From Planctomycetota bacterium (GTDB lineage Bacteria; Planctomycetota; JAJSAM01; JAJVHW01), in contig JAJRPF010000041.1 of assembly GCA_024280885.1 (NCBI GenBank), positions 1 through 45,165 of the forward strand: a stretch of DNA of 45,165 nt, written 5' to 3'. The translations under genes were made by a program, and so were the position numbers. Numbering within the stretch: the first letter of the stretch is position 1; each line of letters starts with the position of its first letter. Below, piece after piece: positions 35,257-43,988 of this stretch. Below the pieces are notes generated by a model. The model had not been told where the DNA came from. It ran no database searches and saw nothing but the letters and a program-made list of their open reading frames with translations.

Positions 35257-35352
35257 GGGAACCTACCTCTCGTCTGCGTGACTCTTCCACCTGACCGCCA
35301 TGATCCCGCCATGCATGTGCTTTCGTCCCCGGATTCCGAGAATTCGGCGCAG

Positions 35353-36033
35353 TTACCCGAGCAACTCGAGGAGCGACGCGCACTCGCGCCGGACTTCGGC
35401 GTCGGTTCCATCGTTGTGGAAGCGCACCTCCGCGATGAGCGCGGCCTGGAACTCTTCGCGCGCGGTGCGGTACTGGCGGTGGACGACGGACGGCTCCATC
35501 CTGAGCCGTTCGGCAATCTCCCGAATGGGGAGCCCCTCCTGGAAGCGCAGGCGGAGGATCTCCACTCGCTGCGCGGCCGCGTCGCCCGATTCGTCTGCGC
35601 TCGCCGCCTGGCGCTGCATAGCACGTCGCATGAGTGCTTGCGCCCACGCACGATCGAACACGCGGGAGAGTGCGTCGTCGTCGGTCGCGTGTCGCTCGCC
35701 GAAGCCCGTCTCCTGCTGCTGCTCCTTGCGCCGGGCGCGCCGTTCTTCGTGGCGCAGGGCGACGTTGCGCACCACAGCGAATAGAAACGTCCGGAAGCGC
35801 GTGCCGCGCTCGGGGTCCACGCGCTCGAGCGCTCCACTCTCGCGGAAACAATCGACAAACACATCCTGCACCGCGTCCTCGAGGTGTCCGATGTAGCCGG
35901 TGCCGCGCCACCGCGCACCCAGGTACGCGCGCACGATCGGGAGGTAGGCGCGTGCGAACTCCCGCCGTTCGACGACACCGCCGGCAGCGGCGCCGCGCAC
36001 GATCGACCAGCACGTCTCGTCGGGTTTACTCAT
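35353..36033 (-). CDS. ECF sigma factor of the kinase operon
   Basis: The 226-residue protein has region 2 (YIGHLEDAVQDVFVDCFR, RFRTFLFAVVRNVALRH) and region 4 (RVEILRLRFQEGLPIREI with helix ERLRMEPSVVHRQYRTA). The inter-region linker is long and Arg/Gln-rich. In Planctomycetota such ECF factors often stand directly before a membrane-spanning Ser/Thr kinase and are thought to be controlled by it through phosphorylation; here the kinase follows after 96 bp. No anti-sigma gene is present. It starts 27 bp after the nitrilase-homologue stop, so the four genes may form one operon. Confidence 0.88.
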   Translation of the reverse strand: MSKPDETCWSIVRGAAAGGVVERREFARAYLPIVRAYLGARWRGTGYIGHLEDAVQDVFVDCFRESGALERVDPERGTRFRTFLFAVVRNVALRHEERRARRKEQQQETGFGERHATDDDALSRVFDRAWAQALMRRAMQRQAASADESGDAAAQRVEILRLRFQEGLPIREIAERLRMEPSVVHRQYRTAREEFQAALIAEVRFHNDGTDAEVRRECASLLELLG

Positions 36034-36060
36034 GGTGTGAAGAAGCGCGAGGGGGCGAGC

Positions 36061-36879
36061 TCAGTTGCTCCAGTCGGTTCGGCGATCGCGCAGGAAGAGC
36101 CTCTGCGCGGGGGAGGACGCGATCGTGGTCAGGTCGATGTCGGTCATCAGGATGTGCTCCTCGTCGGCGGGAGCGCGGGCGATGACGACGCCGTACGGAT
36201 CGCAGACGAACGACTCTCCGCCGAAGTTGAGCGGTGGTTCCGGGCCGACACGATTGCAGAGGGCAGTGAAGACACCGTTCTGGAATGCGGCGACACGCAT
36301 CTCGGACTCGTAGAGCCCTTCGGGCCACTCACCGATGGAGCCGGCCTGCGGTACGACGATGATCTCCGCGCCGTCGAGCGCCATCTGCCGCAGTACTTCG
36401 GGATAGTGCCGGTCGTAGCAGATCGCGACGCCGAGCTTGCCCACGGCCGTGTCGAAGACGGGCGCGCCGCGATCGCCCGGGTCGTAGTACTGCTGCTCGT
36501 GGAAGCCCTCGTAGTCGGTGATGTGCAGCATGCGTTGGACACCGACGAGCGTGCTGTCGGCATCGATGACCGGGCTGCTGTCGTAACGCTGCTCGCCATC
36601 GGCTTCGTAGAGGTTCGCCACGATGACAACGCCGAACTCGCGGGCGCGTTTACTCAAGGCGTCGGTGATGGGCCCCGGGATTGTCTGCGCCGGTGGCGGG
36701 GCCGCGCCCTTCTCTCGCGCGAGACGCGGGAAGAATGGCTCGAACGCGAGTTCCGGGAACGCGATGAGCTGCGCCCCGGCGCGCGCGGCCACTTCGAGTT
36801 GGCGCAGTCCGGCGGCGAGATTGGCGATGCGATCTTCCGTGTTACGGCGCTGAATGAGTGCGATGCGAACGTCTGCCAT
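36061..36879 (-). CDS. Carbon-nitrogen hydrolase (nitrilase superfamily), catalytic Lys position altered
   Basis: The 272-residue length and motifs are typical: Glu43 in LIAFPELAFEPFF, Cys154 in VAICYDRHYPEVLR, and the following IIVVPQAGSIGEWPEGLYE. It resembles N-carbamoylputrescine amidase and related enzymes. At the place of the catalytic Lys (R-K-x-H in relatives) it reads Q-R-M117-L-H, so Lys is Met. Some nitrilase-like subfamilies may share this. It could be a differently tuned amidase or an inactive relative. The start is taken as ATG 36879, with CGGAG just before. It is divergent from the 13-heme cytochrome gene. Confidence 0.85.
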   Translation of the reverse strand: MADVRIALIQRRNTEDRIANLAAGLRQLEVAARAGAQLIAFPELAFEPFFPRLAREKGAAPPPAQTIPGPITDALSKRAREFGVVIVANLYEADGEQRYDSSPVIDADSTLVGVQRMLHITDYEGFHEQQYYDPGDRGAPVFDTAVGKLGVAICYDRHYPEVLRQMALDGAEIIVVPQAGSIGEWPEGLYESEMRVAAFQNGVFTALCNRVGPEPPLNFGGESFVCDPYGVVIARAPADEEHILMTDIDLTTIASSPAQRLFLRDRRTDWSN

Positions 36880-37087
36880 GGCTCCGAGTTTGCATGACCG
36901 GCGTGGATTCGCGAACGGATCGGTGTCTCCGGTGACGGCGGTCACACAGACTGGGCGACGCAAGCGAGACAATCCGCCGAGATTCGTCCAGACTTGGTAC
37001 ACCATGAGCGAGGGGCCTGGGAGCGGGCTCGATCATCGGATGTTCGGTGGCGACTGCGTCTCTAACGGAGGCGACTTCGGAGGTTTC

Positions 37088-40000
37088 ATGAGTCGACTCG
37101 GTCTGCTGGCCCGCGCAGGGCCGCTCTCTGGGATCGGGATGGCCTCCGCATTGGTCTGCGGAATGGTCTCCGTATTGGTCTCCGATGCGGTGGCCGAGGA
37201 CGAAGCGGCGTTCTCCGGCGCGGCGGAAATCCGGATGGGCGACGACGTTCAATCGGTCATCACTGGTCTCCCGGGCGAGGTCCACTACTACACGTTCTTC
37301 GCGACGAAGGGCTCACGCCTGCGCGCCAAGTTGGTCAACGACAAGGGCACGTCGCTGCTTGCCGACTTGCGATTGACGTACACGGGTGGCGAGTTGATCG
37401 CCAAGGCCACACGCGTGTCTGCGGACGATGTGCGACGCATGAAGCTCGCCGCGCACACGTTCACCACGTCGGGGTTCTTCGTCCTAGAGATCCGTGCTCG
37501 CTCGGGAAGTGGTGGCTACTCGTTGATCACGGATGCCCGCACGAACAAGCGCATTCGCGGCATCGACCCGAAGCCCGCCGCGCGAGGAACGTGGCGCTTC
37601 GACGCTCCGGGGAACTCACTTCTGAACATGAAGCTCCGGGTCCCGAGAGCTCATCGTCGCGGCGCCGGTCCCGAGATCACCGGGCTGCTGGATCCGCGTG
37701 GCATGCCCGTCGAGTTCACCGCCACAACGCGGGGGCAGCGTGCCACCGCGAAGGAGATCGCACTCGCCGAGAGCGGGACATACACGCTTGAGTGGGCGAA
37801 CCCCGGCGGCGCGACCCGCATCCGCTTCGCCTTTGACCTCGCCAACCTGGGGCGTGGACGTAGGGATCTCTTCTTCCCGGCCCCGCAAGCGACGGCTCCG
37901 ACGGCTCCGGGCGTCGTCGCGCCCGTGCTTGCTGGGCGCGACGGCTACGTCGGCTCGACGACGTGCGGCAAGTGTCACGATCAGCTCTACCGCGACTGGT
38001 CGCGCACGGCCCACAACCTGGGCGCTCGCGAGTGGCAGCGCGGCGGAATGACCGGAGTCGCTCTCGTCAACGACTCCGACGGCAACGGCAAGAGCGACTT
38101 CGAGGACGGACTCGACCTGGCGGAGTTCCCTGCGTTCGAGGACTTCGGCGACGGTGCGCCGCGGCTTACCTGGGTCGCGGGAGATAGCCGCCCGGCGCGC
38201 GTGACGATTGGCGCCGTGACGTACGAGGTCGAGCGCTCGATGGGGGGCAACGGGCTCTATCAGCAGGCGTACGTGGCTCGCATCGGGGATGCCGGATACC
38301 CCCTTCCATTCCAGTACGACGAGCGTTCCGATACTTATACGGCGTTCGAGACGGAGTTCTGGTACGCCGAGGCAACCCCTCGCTACGCATCGGCGGGGGA
38401 CGTCGGAGCCGACGTGTCGTACGAGGCGCGCTGCGCTGGCTGTCACGCCACGGGCCTCCTTCTGGAGACGCGTGCGTCCGGCGAGATCGTCGGCGGTTGG
38501 TCCGAGCCGAATGTCGGGTGCGAACAATGCCACGGTCCGGGTGCGGAGCACGCCGAGAGCGGCAATCCCGAGTTCATCTCCAACCCGGCCGACCTCGCCA
38601 ACCTCACGGTCGCCGGTATCGCTGCGGCGAATCAGACGTGCGATCGCTGCCACGATCGTGGTCACGGGGTGGACGCAATCGCCGGAAGCTCGGTGGTTCC
38701 CTCGTATCCCTACCAGAGGCTGCGCGGGGTGGCGCAGGCCGGCGATGACCTGATCCGTTTCTTCGAGCGGACCACTGATCCTGCCGACTTCATCGGGTAC
38801 CGATCGAACGTGGTCGCGGGAGTCGAGGGCGACGGCTTCGTGGCAGCGCAGACCCGCAATCTTCAGTCGAGTGAACACAGCACAGGTCGTCACCGAGCGC
38901 ACTTTTTCGCTATTCCGACGTGCTTCGAGTGCCACTCGCCCCATTCCAAGGAGCGCGAGCACATGTTGGCGCCGATTATCGACCGGGGTGGGGCCGTTGA
39001 GGCCCGGATCGAAGACAACTCCTATTGCCTCGCCTGCCACGCTCGCTTCGGACCGTTCCTGAGCGTCCCGAAGAGCGACATCAAGGGCATCGCCAAGGGA
39101 ATCGTCTCCGATGCCATCATCGAGGCGACGACCGAGCACATGGCGGACAGCGGAATGTCGGTGTCCAAGGCGCTCTACGATCCCGAGGGGTCGGGAGTTG
39201 GCCGCTGCGACACATGTCATATGCCGCGTCTTGGCGGCGAGAGCGTCGCTGGTGTGGACGCTGCCGGGTGGGCGGTCGGGGACCGCGCGGTCCACGATTT
39301 CAGGAACGTCTGGCCGCGGGTGAGTGAACTCTACGGCACGACCAACTCGTGCAACGTCTGTCACCCCACGCGTGAGGACGATCCGGTGCAGGCGATCATC
39401 AAGGAGTGGGCGACCCCGGGGGCCGATGGGGATATGACCTTCCACGCCGACACGCCACGCAGTTTCCAGAACGGCGTCGCGAACCCCGGCAACAACCAGG
39501 GCGGGCTCCCGTGTGTGCAATGCCACACCACCGAGGGCTTCATCGCCATCCAGGTGCGTGGAGAAGACACGGATCAGGACGATTGGGACGAGTTTCTCGG
39601 TAGCGCCATCTCGCACGACGAGGGCATCACTTGCCGCGCGTGCCACGGTGAGAACTCCGAAGGCGAGTTGATCGGCGAACGGCAGCCGCTGCGCTTCCCG
39701 AAGATCGAGCTCTGCGGACGTTGCCACAATGACGAGACGACCAAGTTCGGGGACTTCAGGGACGCCGGCGAGATCGTGCGGCATCCGCAACGCGAGATGT
39801 TGCTCGGCACCGCGGGGTCCGAGGTGCCGGACTCCGGCGGATACTCGGACACGGTGCACAGCCTCCCGGCGCTCTTCCCTGACGGCTGTGTCAGCTGTCA
39901 CTTCGACCATCAGGCGGCGGGTGAGCCGGTACACGACTTCCAGCCGCGGACGGAGACGTGCGCAAAGTGCCACACCGATCTCGACACGTTTGATCGGTCG

Positions 40001-40318
40001 GCGTTCGGCGACTACGACGGCAGCGGCGCGATCGACGGCATCCAGACCGAGGTGTCTGGTCTCCTTGAGGTCGTCGTCGACGCATTGCTCACCGACCCGT
40101 TGATGAGCTTCGAGGGCGGCACGTTCAACTACGGCGACTCCACAGACGGCAGCATGTCGGGGGCATCTGATGCCCAGAAACGTGCGGCGTTCAACTACTA
40201 CACAGTGATCGGCGATGCGAGCCTGGGCGTACACAATGCGATCCGCACGGTGCAACTGCTCCAGCGGTCGTACGAAGAAGTGATCGGCTTCTCGGTGCCG
40301 GGGGCAGACCTCCGCTGA
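37088..40318 (+). CDS. Exported 13-heme c-type cytochrome with N-terminal PPC-like domain
   Basis: The ATG at 37088 follows TCGGAGG. A signal peptide (ASALVCGMVSVLVSDAVA) precedes a beta-domain of about 250 residues (GEVHYYTFFATKGSRLRAKL ... SGFFVLEIRARSGSGGYSL), like pre-peptidase PPC domains. From residue 293 to 962 there are 13 CxxCH heme sites: CGKCH, CAGCH, CEQCH, CDRCH, CFECH, CLACH, CDTCH, CNVCH, CVQCH, CRACH, CGRCH, CVSCH, CAKCH. The first (YVGSTTCGKCHDQLYRDW) and third (CEQCHGPGAEH) are of the cytochrome c554 type. The end (AAFNYYTVIGDASLGVHN) resembles the C-termini of other multiheme enzymes. It is probably a periplasmic or surface electron-transfer protein or oxidoreductase; the substrate is unknown. 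Confidence 0.93.
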   Translation: MSRLGLLARAGPLSGIGMASALVCGMVSVLVSDAVAEDEAAFSGAAEIRMGDDVQSVITGLPGEVHYYTFFATKGSRLRAKLVNDKGTSLLADLRLTYTGGELIAKATRVSADDVRRMKLAAHTFTTSGFFVLEIRARSGSGGYSLITDARTNKRIRGIDPKPAARGTWRFDAPGNSLLNMKLRVPRAHRRGAGPEITGLLDPRGMPVEFTATTRGQRATAKEIALAESGTYTLEWANPGGATRIRFAFDLANLGRGRRDLFFPAPQATAPTAPGVVAPVLAGRDGYVGSTTCGKCHDQLYRDWSRTAHNLGAREWQRGGMTGVALVNDSDGNGKSDFEDGLDLAEFPAFEDFGDGAPRLTWVAGDSRPARVTIGAVTYEVERSMGGNGLYQQAYVARIGDAGYPLPFQYDERSDTYTAFETEFWYAEATPRYASAGDVGADVSYEARCAGCHATGLLLETRASGEIVGGWSEPNVGCEQCHGPGAEHAESGNPEFISNPADLANLTVAGIAAANQTCDRCHDRGHGVDAIAGSSVVPSYPYQRLRGVAQAGDDLIRFFERTTDPADFIGYRSNVVAGVEGDGFVAAQTRNLQSSEHSTGRHRAHFFAIPTCFECHSPHSKEREHMLAPIIDRGGAVEARIEDNSYCLACHARFGPFLSVPKSDIKGIAKGIVSDAIIEATTEHMADSGMSVSKALYDPEGSGVGRCDTCHMPRLGGESVAGVDAAGWAVGDRAVHDFRNVWPRVSELYGTTNSCNVCHPTREDDPVQAIIKEWATPGADGDMTFHADTPRSFQNGVANPGNNQGGLPCVQCHTTEGFIAIQVRGEDTDQDDWDEFLGSAISHDEGITCRACHGENSEGELIGERQPLRFPKIELCGRCHNDETTKFGDFRDAGEIVRHPQREMLLGTAGSEVPDSGGYSDTVHSLPALFPDGCVSCHFDHQAAGEPVHDFQPRTETCAKCHTDLDTFDRSAFGDYDGSGAIDGIQTEVSGLLEVVVDALLTDPLMSFEGGTFNYGDSTDGSMSGASDAQKRAAFNYYTVIGDASLGVHNAIRTVQLLQRSYEEVIGFSVPGADLR

Positions 40319-40453
40319 TCGGCGAGCAATGCGTCGGGCGAACGGTGGATCTGGCCCGGTGCAAGTGATCAAATTCAGTCCGGGGACCGGGTTGTCTCCT
40401 GGACATGCGATGAGTGGGCGCGTACAGGCGCATCCGCGCACGCGGAGGTTGAC

Positions 40454-43288
40454 ATGAACGAGGTAGAGATGAACTCGGTAGCGACCAGGCGACCCAATTG
40501 GCTCCGATGGACGTGCTTCGGCGCGTTGACCGTCGCACTCTTCTCCGTGGCGGCGCTCGCGGCCTGGAACGGTACCCAGGACGTCGTGCTACGCGACTCG
40601 TTCTCCTCACGCTTTGCGGACCCCGATGGTGGCGAAGTCCACCTCTACCCGTTCTTCGCGCCTACCGACTCGACGTTGAAGGCCAAGCTCACCGTCGACA
40701 AGGAAGGCGATGTCGTGCCCGTCTGGCGCGTACTTGACGCAGGCGGACGAAGGGTCGATCTCGGCGACAAGATGACCGACACGAAGATCAAGAACTACGC
40801 GTTCGAGGAGGGTGGCGGATACGCGCTGGAGGTCACCGCTCGATCCGGTACGGGGCGCTACACGGTGAACCTCTCCGGCAGTAAGTTCCCGAAGAAGTTC
40901 AAGCAGAAGGGCGTCGAGGGGCCCCTTGTCTTCGAGGCGCCGAAGGGGGCGAAGATGACCGCCACCGTCAGCGGCGGCGCGAGCATCACCGGTCTGCAGG
41001 GTCCGTTCGGAGCCATCGACATCGGCGGCGGCCAGGTCACGAAGATCAAGAACTTCATCCTGCCGAACAACGGTCGCTACTCCCTGCTCTACGAGGGGAC
41101 TGCGAAGAAGGCCGAGGTCGCGCTCAAGAACCCCAGGAAGACCGCGTGGGAGCTGGACGCCGTGGAGGAGCTGTCACGCGGCCAGGCCGACCTCGCGCGC
41201 GCGGCGTGGGAGGGCTCGGGTCACGCAGACGTGACCGCAGACGCATTCCGCCACTGGGACGAGGACGGCGAGATCCCGACCTCTTGCGCCACGTGCCACT
41301 CGAGCTTCGGCTTCCAGGACTTCGTCGGCGCCGACGGCACACCGTCCGAGGTACTTGGTAACCCGACCAACACGACAACGAACCCAGCAAGGCTCGGGTC
41401 CACCGTGAACTGCAATGCATGTCACAACTCGACGACTCCTCAACTGGACGTCGCGCAGTTCCCCTCCGGCGAGATCGTGGAGAATCTCGGTCCCGAGGCC
41501 GTGTGTATGCAATGCCATCAGGGGCGCGAGTCCACGGTGAGCGTGAACGAGGAGATCGATGACTCCGGCGTGGAGGACGACGACGAGATCAGCTCGGCGA
41601 TCTCGTTCCAGAACATCCACTACTACGCTGCCGGCGCGTCGCTCTACGGCGGCGAGGCTCGGGGTGCGTACGAGTACGACGCCGAGATCTACAATCGCCG
41701 GTTCCTGCACGCATCCACCATCGACAGTTGCCAGGACTGCCACGATCAACACTCGCTCGAGTTGCGGATCGATGCATGCAATGCGTGCCACCCGGGCACG
41801 ACGGACCACGAGGCGACAGTGGACATCCGTGAGGCGGGCTCGATCCCCGACTACGATGCCGACGGCGACGTCGAGGAGGGCATCTTCTACGAGCTGAGCG
41901 GCGTGGCCGGGAAGGTGTACGCCGCGATGCAGCAGTACGCTGCGGCCAACGGCAACCCGATCGTCTACGCCGGCTCTGCGTACCCCTACTACTTCAACGA
42001 TCTCAACGGGAACGGAGTCGCGGACCCGCGAGAGATTAACTTCGGAAATCGCTATCAGAGCTTCACCGCGCGGCTCCTGCGCGCGGCGTACAACTACCAG
42101 TACTGGCAGAAAGACCCCGGGTTGCATGCCCACAACGCCAAGTACGCGATCGAGTTCCTTTACGACTCGGCGTCGAACCTGAACATGCACGACTCGGTGA
42201 CGGTGCCGGGCTTCGACGAGATGGTGCGCAACGACTTCGGCCACTTCGACAATACGTCTTCCGCGTTCCGATCCTGGGATAGCCGAGGCGGAGTCCCCGC
42301 TAGCTGCGCGCGCTGCCATTCGCAGGGAGGGTTCGAGTTCTACGCAGAGTTCGGGATCGATCCGACGACGTCGCATCCCGTCTCCGACGGACTCGCGTGT
42401 GAACAATGTCATTCGGCAGACGCGTTCGCCACGCCGTTCCCGGCACGTCGTTACATCGACCAGGTCACGTTCCCGAGCGGCGTACAGATCCGTAATGACG
42501 CGGACAACCCCGACGACTCGTTTCTGTGCATGACGTGTCATCAGGGGCGCGCGGCGAAGCAAGATGTCGATGCCGCGATCGAGAGTGGCGATCTCGGACT
42601 CCCGAGTATCCACCACCTCATCGCGGGATCGACTCTCTACGGATCGGATGCCGGAGTCGGATACGAGTACGACGAGAACTCGTTCGTGGGCTCGCAGTCG
42701 TACGATAGCCGGTGGAACCACACTGGCGGCTCGACGTCCCAGTGCAACTTCTGCCATCTTGACGACCACACGTTCGAGCCGCAACTCACCCCGAACTGCA
42801 CGGGTTGTCATCCCGAGGCCGACGGGAACATCCACGGCATCCGTCGCAATCGAGAGACCGACTACAACGGCAACGGCGACAACCTCGAGTTCTTGAGCCT
42901 CGAGATGAATACGTTCGCGGAGCGCTTGCTCGGCGCGATGGACGACTACTCGGAGCTCGTGATTGGAAGTGAGGTGAGCATCGTGTACGCCTCCGAGTCC
43001 CCGAACTTCTTCCGAGATCTCAACGGCAACGGCGTCGCCGATCCAGATGAGATCACGTCTGCAAACGGTTTCGACGAGTACGACGGACCGTTGCTCAAGG
43101 CCGCATTCAACTACGAGATGTGGGCGAACGAGCCGGGTTCATGGGCGCACAATACGCACTACATGCTGGCCCTGCTCTTCGACTCGATCGACGACCTGCA
43201 ACTCGCCGCCGACGCCAACGGAACCCCGTTGCCCATGGACCGTCTGACGACCCCGACGCCCCTGACGCGTCCGGGCGACTCCGACTAA
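40454..43288 (+). CDS. Exported 10-heme c-type cytochrome built from a duplicated 5-heme unit
   Basis: GGAGG precedes the ATG. A signal sequence (CFGALTVALFSVAALAAW) and a PPC-like domain (residues 45-225, EVHLYPFFAPTDSTLKAKL) lead to ten CxxCH sites at about 278, 320, 351, 426, 442 and again 618, 649, 692, 764, 782. The two sets are offset by about 340 residues and share surroundings: CMQCHQGRES/CMTCHQGRAA, HYYAAGASLYGG/HHLIAGSTLYGS, DLNGNGVADPREI/DLNGNGVADPDEI. The last pair looks like calcium-binding loops. The protein is a tandem duplication of a pentaheme module. It lies 135 bp after the 13-heme gene on the same strand and is probably co-transcribed. Confidence 0.93.
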   Translation: MNEVEMNSVATRRPNWLRWTCFGALTVALFSVAALAAWNGTQDVVLRDSFSSRFADPDGGEVHLYPFFAPTDSTLKAKLTVDKEGDVVPVWRVLDAGGRRVDLGDKMTDTKIKNYAFEEGGGYALEVTARSGTGRYTVNLSGSKFPKKFKQKGVEGPLVFEAPKGAKMTATVSGGASITGLQGPFGAIDIGGGQVTKIKNFILPNNGRYSLLYEGTAKKAEVALKNPRKTAWELDAVEELSRGQADLARAAWEGSGHADVTADAFRHWDEDGEIPTSCATCHSSFGFQDFVGADGTPSEVLGNPTNTTTNPARLGSTVNCNACHNSTTPQLDVAQFPSGEIVENLGPEAVCMQCHQGRESTVSVNEEIDDSGVEDDDEISSAISFQNIHYYAAGASLYGGEARGAYEYDAEIYNRRFLHASTIDSCQDCHDQHSLELRIDACNACHPGTTDHEATVDIREAGSIPDYDADGDVEEGIFYELSGVAGKVYAAMQQYAAANGNPIVYAGSAYPYYFNDLNGNGVADPREINFGNRYQSFTARLLRAAYNYQYWQKDPGLHAHNAKYAIEFLYDSASNLNMHDSVTVPGFDEMVRNDFGHFDNTSSAFRSWDSRGGVPASCARCHSQGGFEFYAEFGIDPTTSHPVSDGLACEQCHSADAFATPFPARRYIDQVTFPSGVQIRNDADNPDDSFLCMTCHQGRAAKQDVDAAIESGDLGLPSIHHLIAGSTLYGSDAGVGYEYDENSFVGSQSYDSRWNHTGGSTSQCNFCHLDDHTFEPQLTPNCTGCHPEADGNIHGIRRNRETDYNGNGDNLEFLSLEMNTFAERLLGAMDDYSELVIGSEVSIVYASESPNFFRDLNGNGVADPDEITSANGFDEYDGPLLKAAFNYEMWANEPGSWAHNTHYMLALLFDSIDDLQLAADANGTPLPMDRLTTPTPLTRPGDSD

Positions 43289-43547
43289 CACGGCGCGGCG
43301 CCCCTCCCGCGTCCTGCGTCGGATCAGCGATCCACCTGCAGGGCGCGGAGAAGAGGGCCCGTAGACCAGGGCCGTAGACCGCCACGTGGATCGTGCTCGG
43401 TCAGGGGCGGCTGGGTCGGGTCTCTGACGAGAGAGCTCGTCGCCCCGCCACAGACCAAGCCCGGAGCGCGTTCTCGTGAATCCGGCCGGAGCCCCGACGC
43501 AACCGCCCGGTGCCCGGTGTGCACGATCCCGCACCGCCACGAACGAA

Positions 43548-43630
43548 CGAACACCCGAGCGAAGGCGAGGGGTGCCGACGGAGTCGGCACAAACACAACA
43601 ACGCGTGCCGACGGAGTCGGCAGCAACACG
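43548..43630. repeat. Hairpin-bearing repeat, copy A
   Basis: The unit starts CGAACACCCGAGCGA. It contains two stem-loops GTGCCGAC-GGA-GTCGGCAC (43572-43590) and a 7-bp-stem version (43606-43622), separated by an A/C-rich linker (ACAAACACAACAACGC). Copy B repeats this layout 312 bp further on. Confidence 0.8.
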
Positions 43631-43859
43631 AGGGACGCGGCGACCACTGACCGAGTTCGGACGGGCGCGACTCCGCGCGTGGCGCATCGCGTCGACCAAC
43701 CGAGCGCGTGGCGCGCGCAAGTGAGTCGAAGGGAGTGGATTCCGCCTGCGAAACCCGCCCTCGTCACGCGCGTACGTACGAGTCGCAGGCGCGAACCGAT
43801 GCGGGGCATCGACCACGGATCGCGGCCCCGGTTGAAGCAGCCGGAGGCGCGACCAAAGT

Positions 43860-43945
43860 CGAACACCCGAGCGAGAGCGAGGGGTGCCGACGGAGTCGGC
43901 ACAAACACAACACCGGCGTGCCGACGGAGTCGGCACAAACGCAAT
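43860..43945. repeat. Hairpin-bearing repeat, copy B
   Basis: Same orientation as copy A. The hairpins at 43884-43902 and 43918-43936 both have full 8-bp stems and a GGA loop. The linker is one base longer than in copy A and differs at a few positions. Confidence 0.8.
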
Positions 43946-43988
43946 GACGGAAGTCGCCAGAACCGGCGCGCAAGCGCGCCGCCTCCGG

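Larger units (their letters stand above)
43289..43988. other. Gene-free stretch carrying a hairpin repeat pair
   Basis: No gene is supported between the 10-heme and tetraheme cytochromes, which converge here. The stretch holds two copies of a repeat of about 85 bp with four identical small hairpins (listed separately). Confidence 0.6.

Noticed and set aside
37616..40441. 941-codon minus-strand open frame opposite the 13-heme cytochrome
   Set aside because: Mirror of a high-GC coding frame. It has no domain or start signal, while the plus frame has 13 CxxCH motifs.
41174..42835. 553-codon minus-strand open frame opposite the 10-heme cytochrome
   Set aside because: Same reason: low-complexity Arg/Val-rich shadow of a well-supported gene.
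43548..43945. Repeat hairpins as a CRISPR array
   Set aside because: Only four short units in two pairs, irregular spacing of 33 and 295 bp, and no cas genes nearby.
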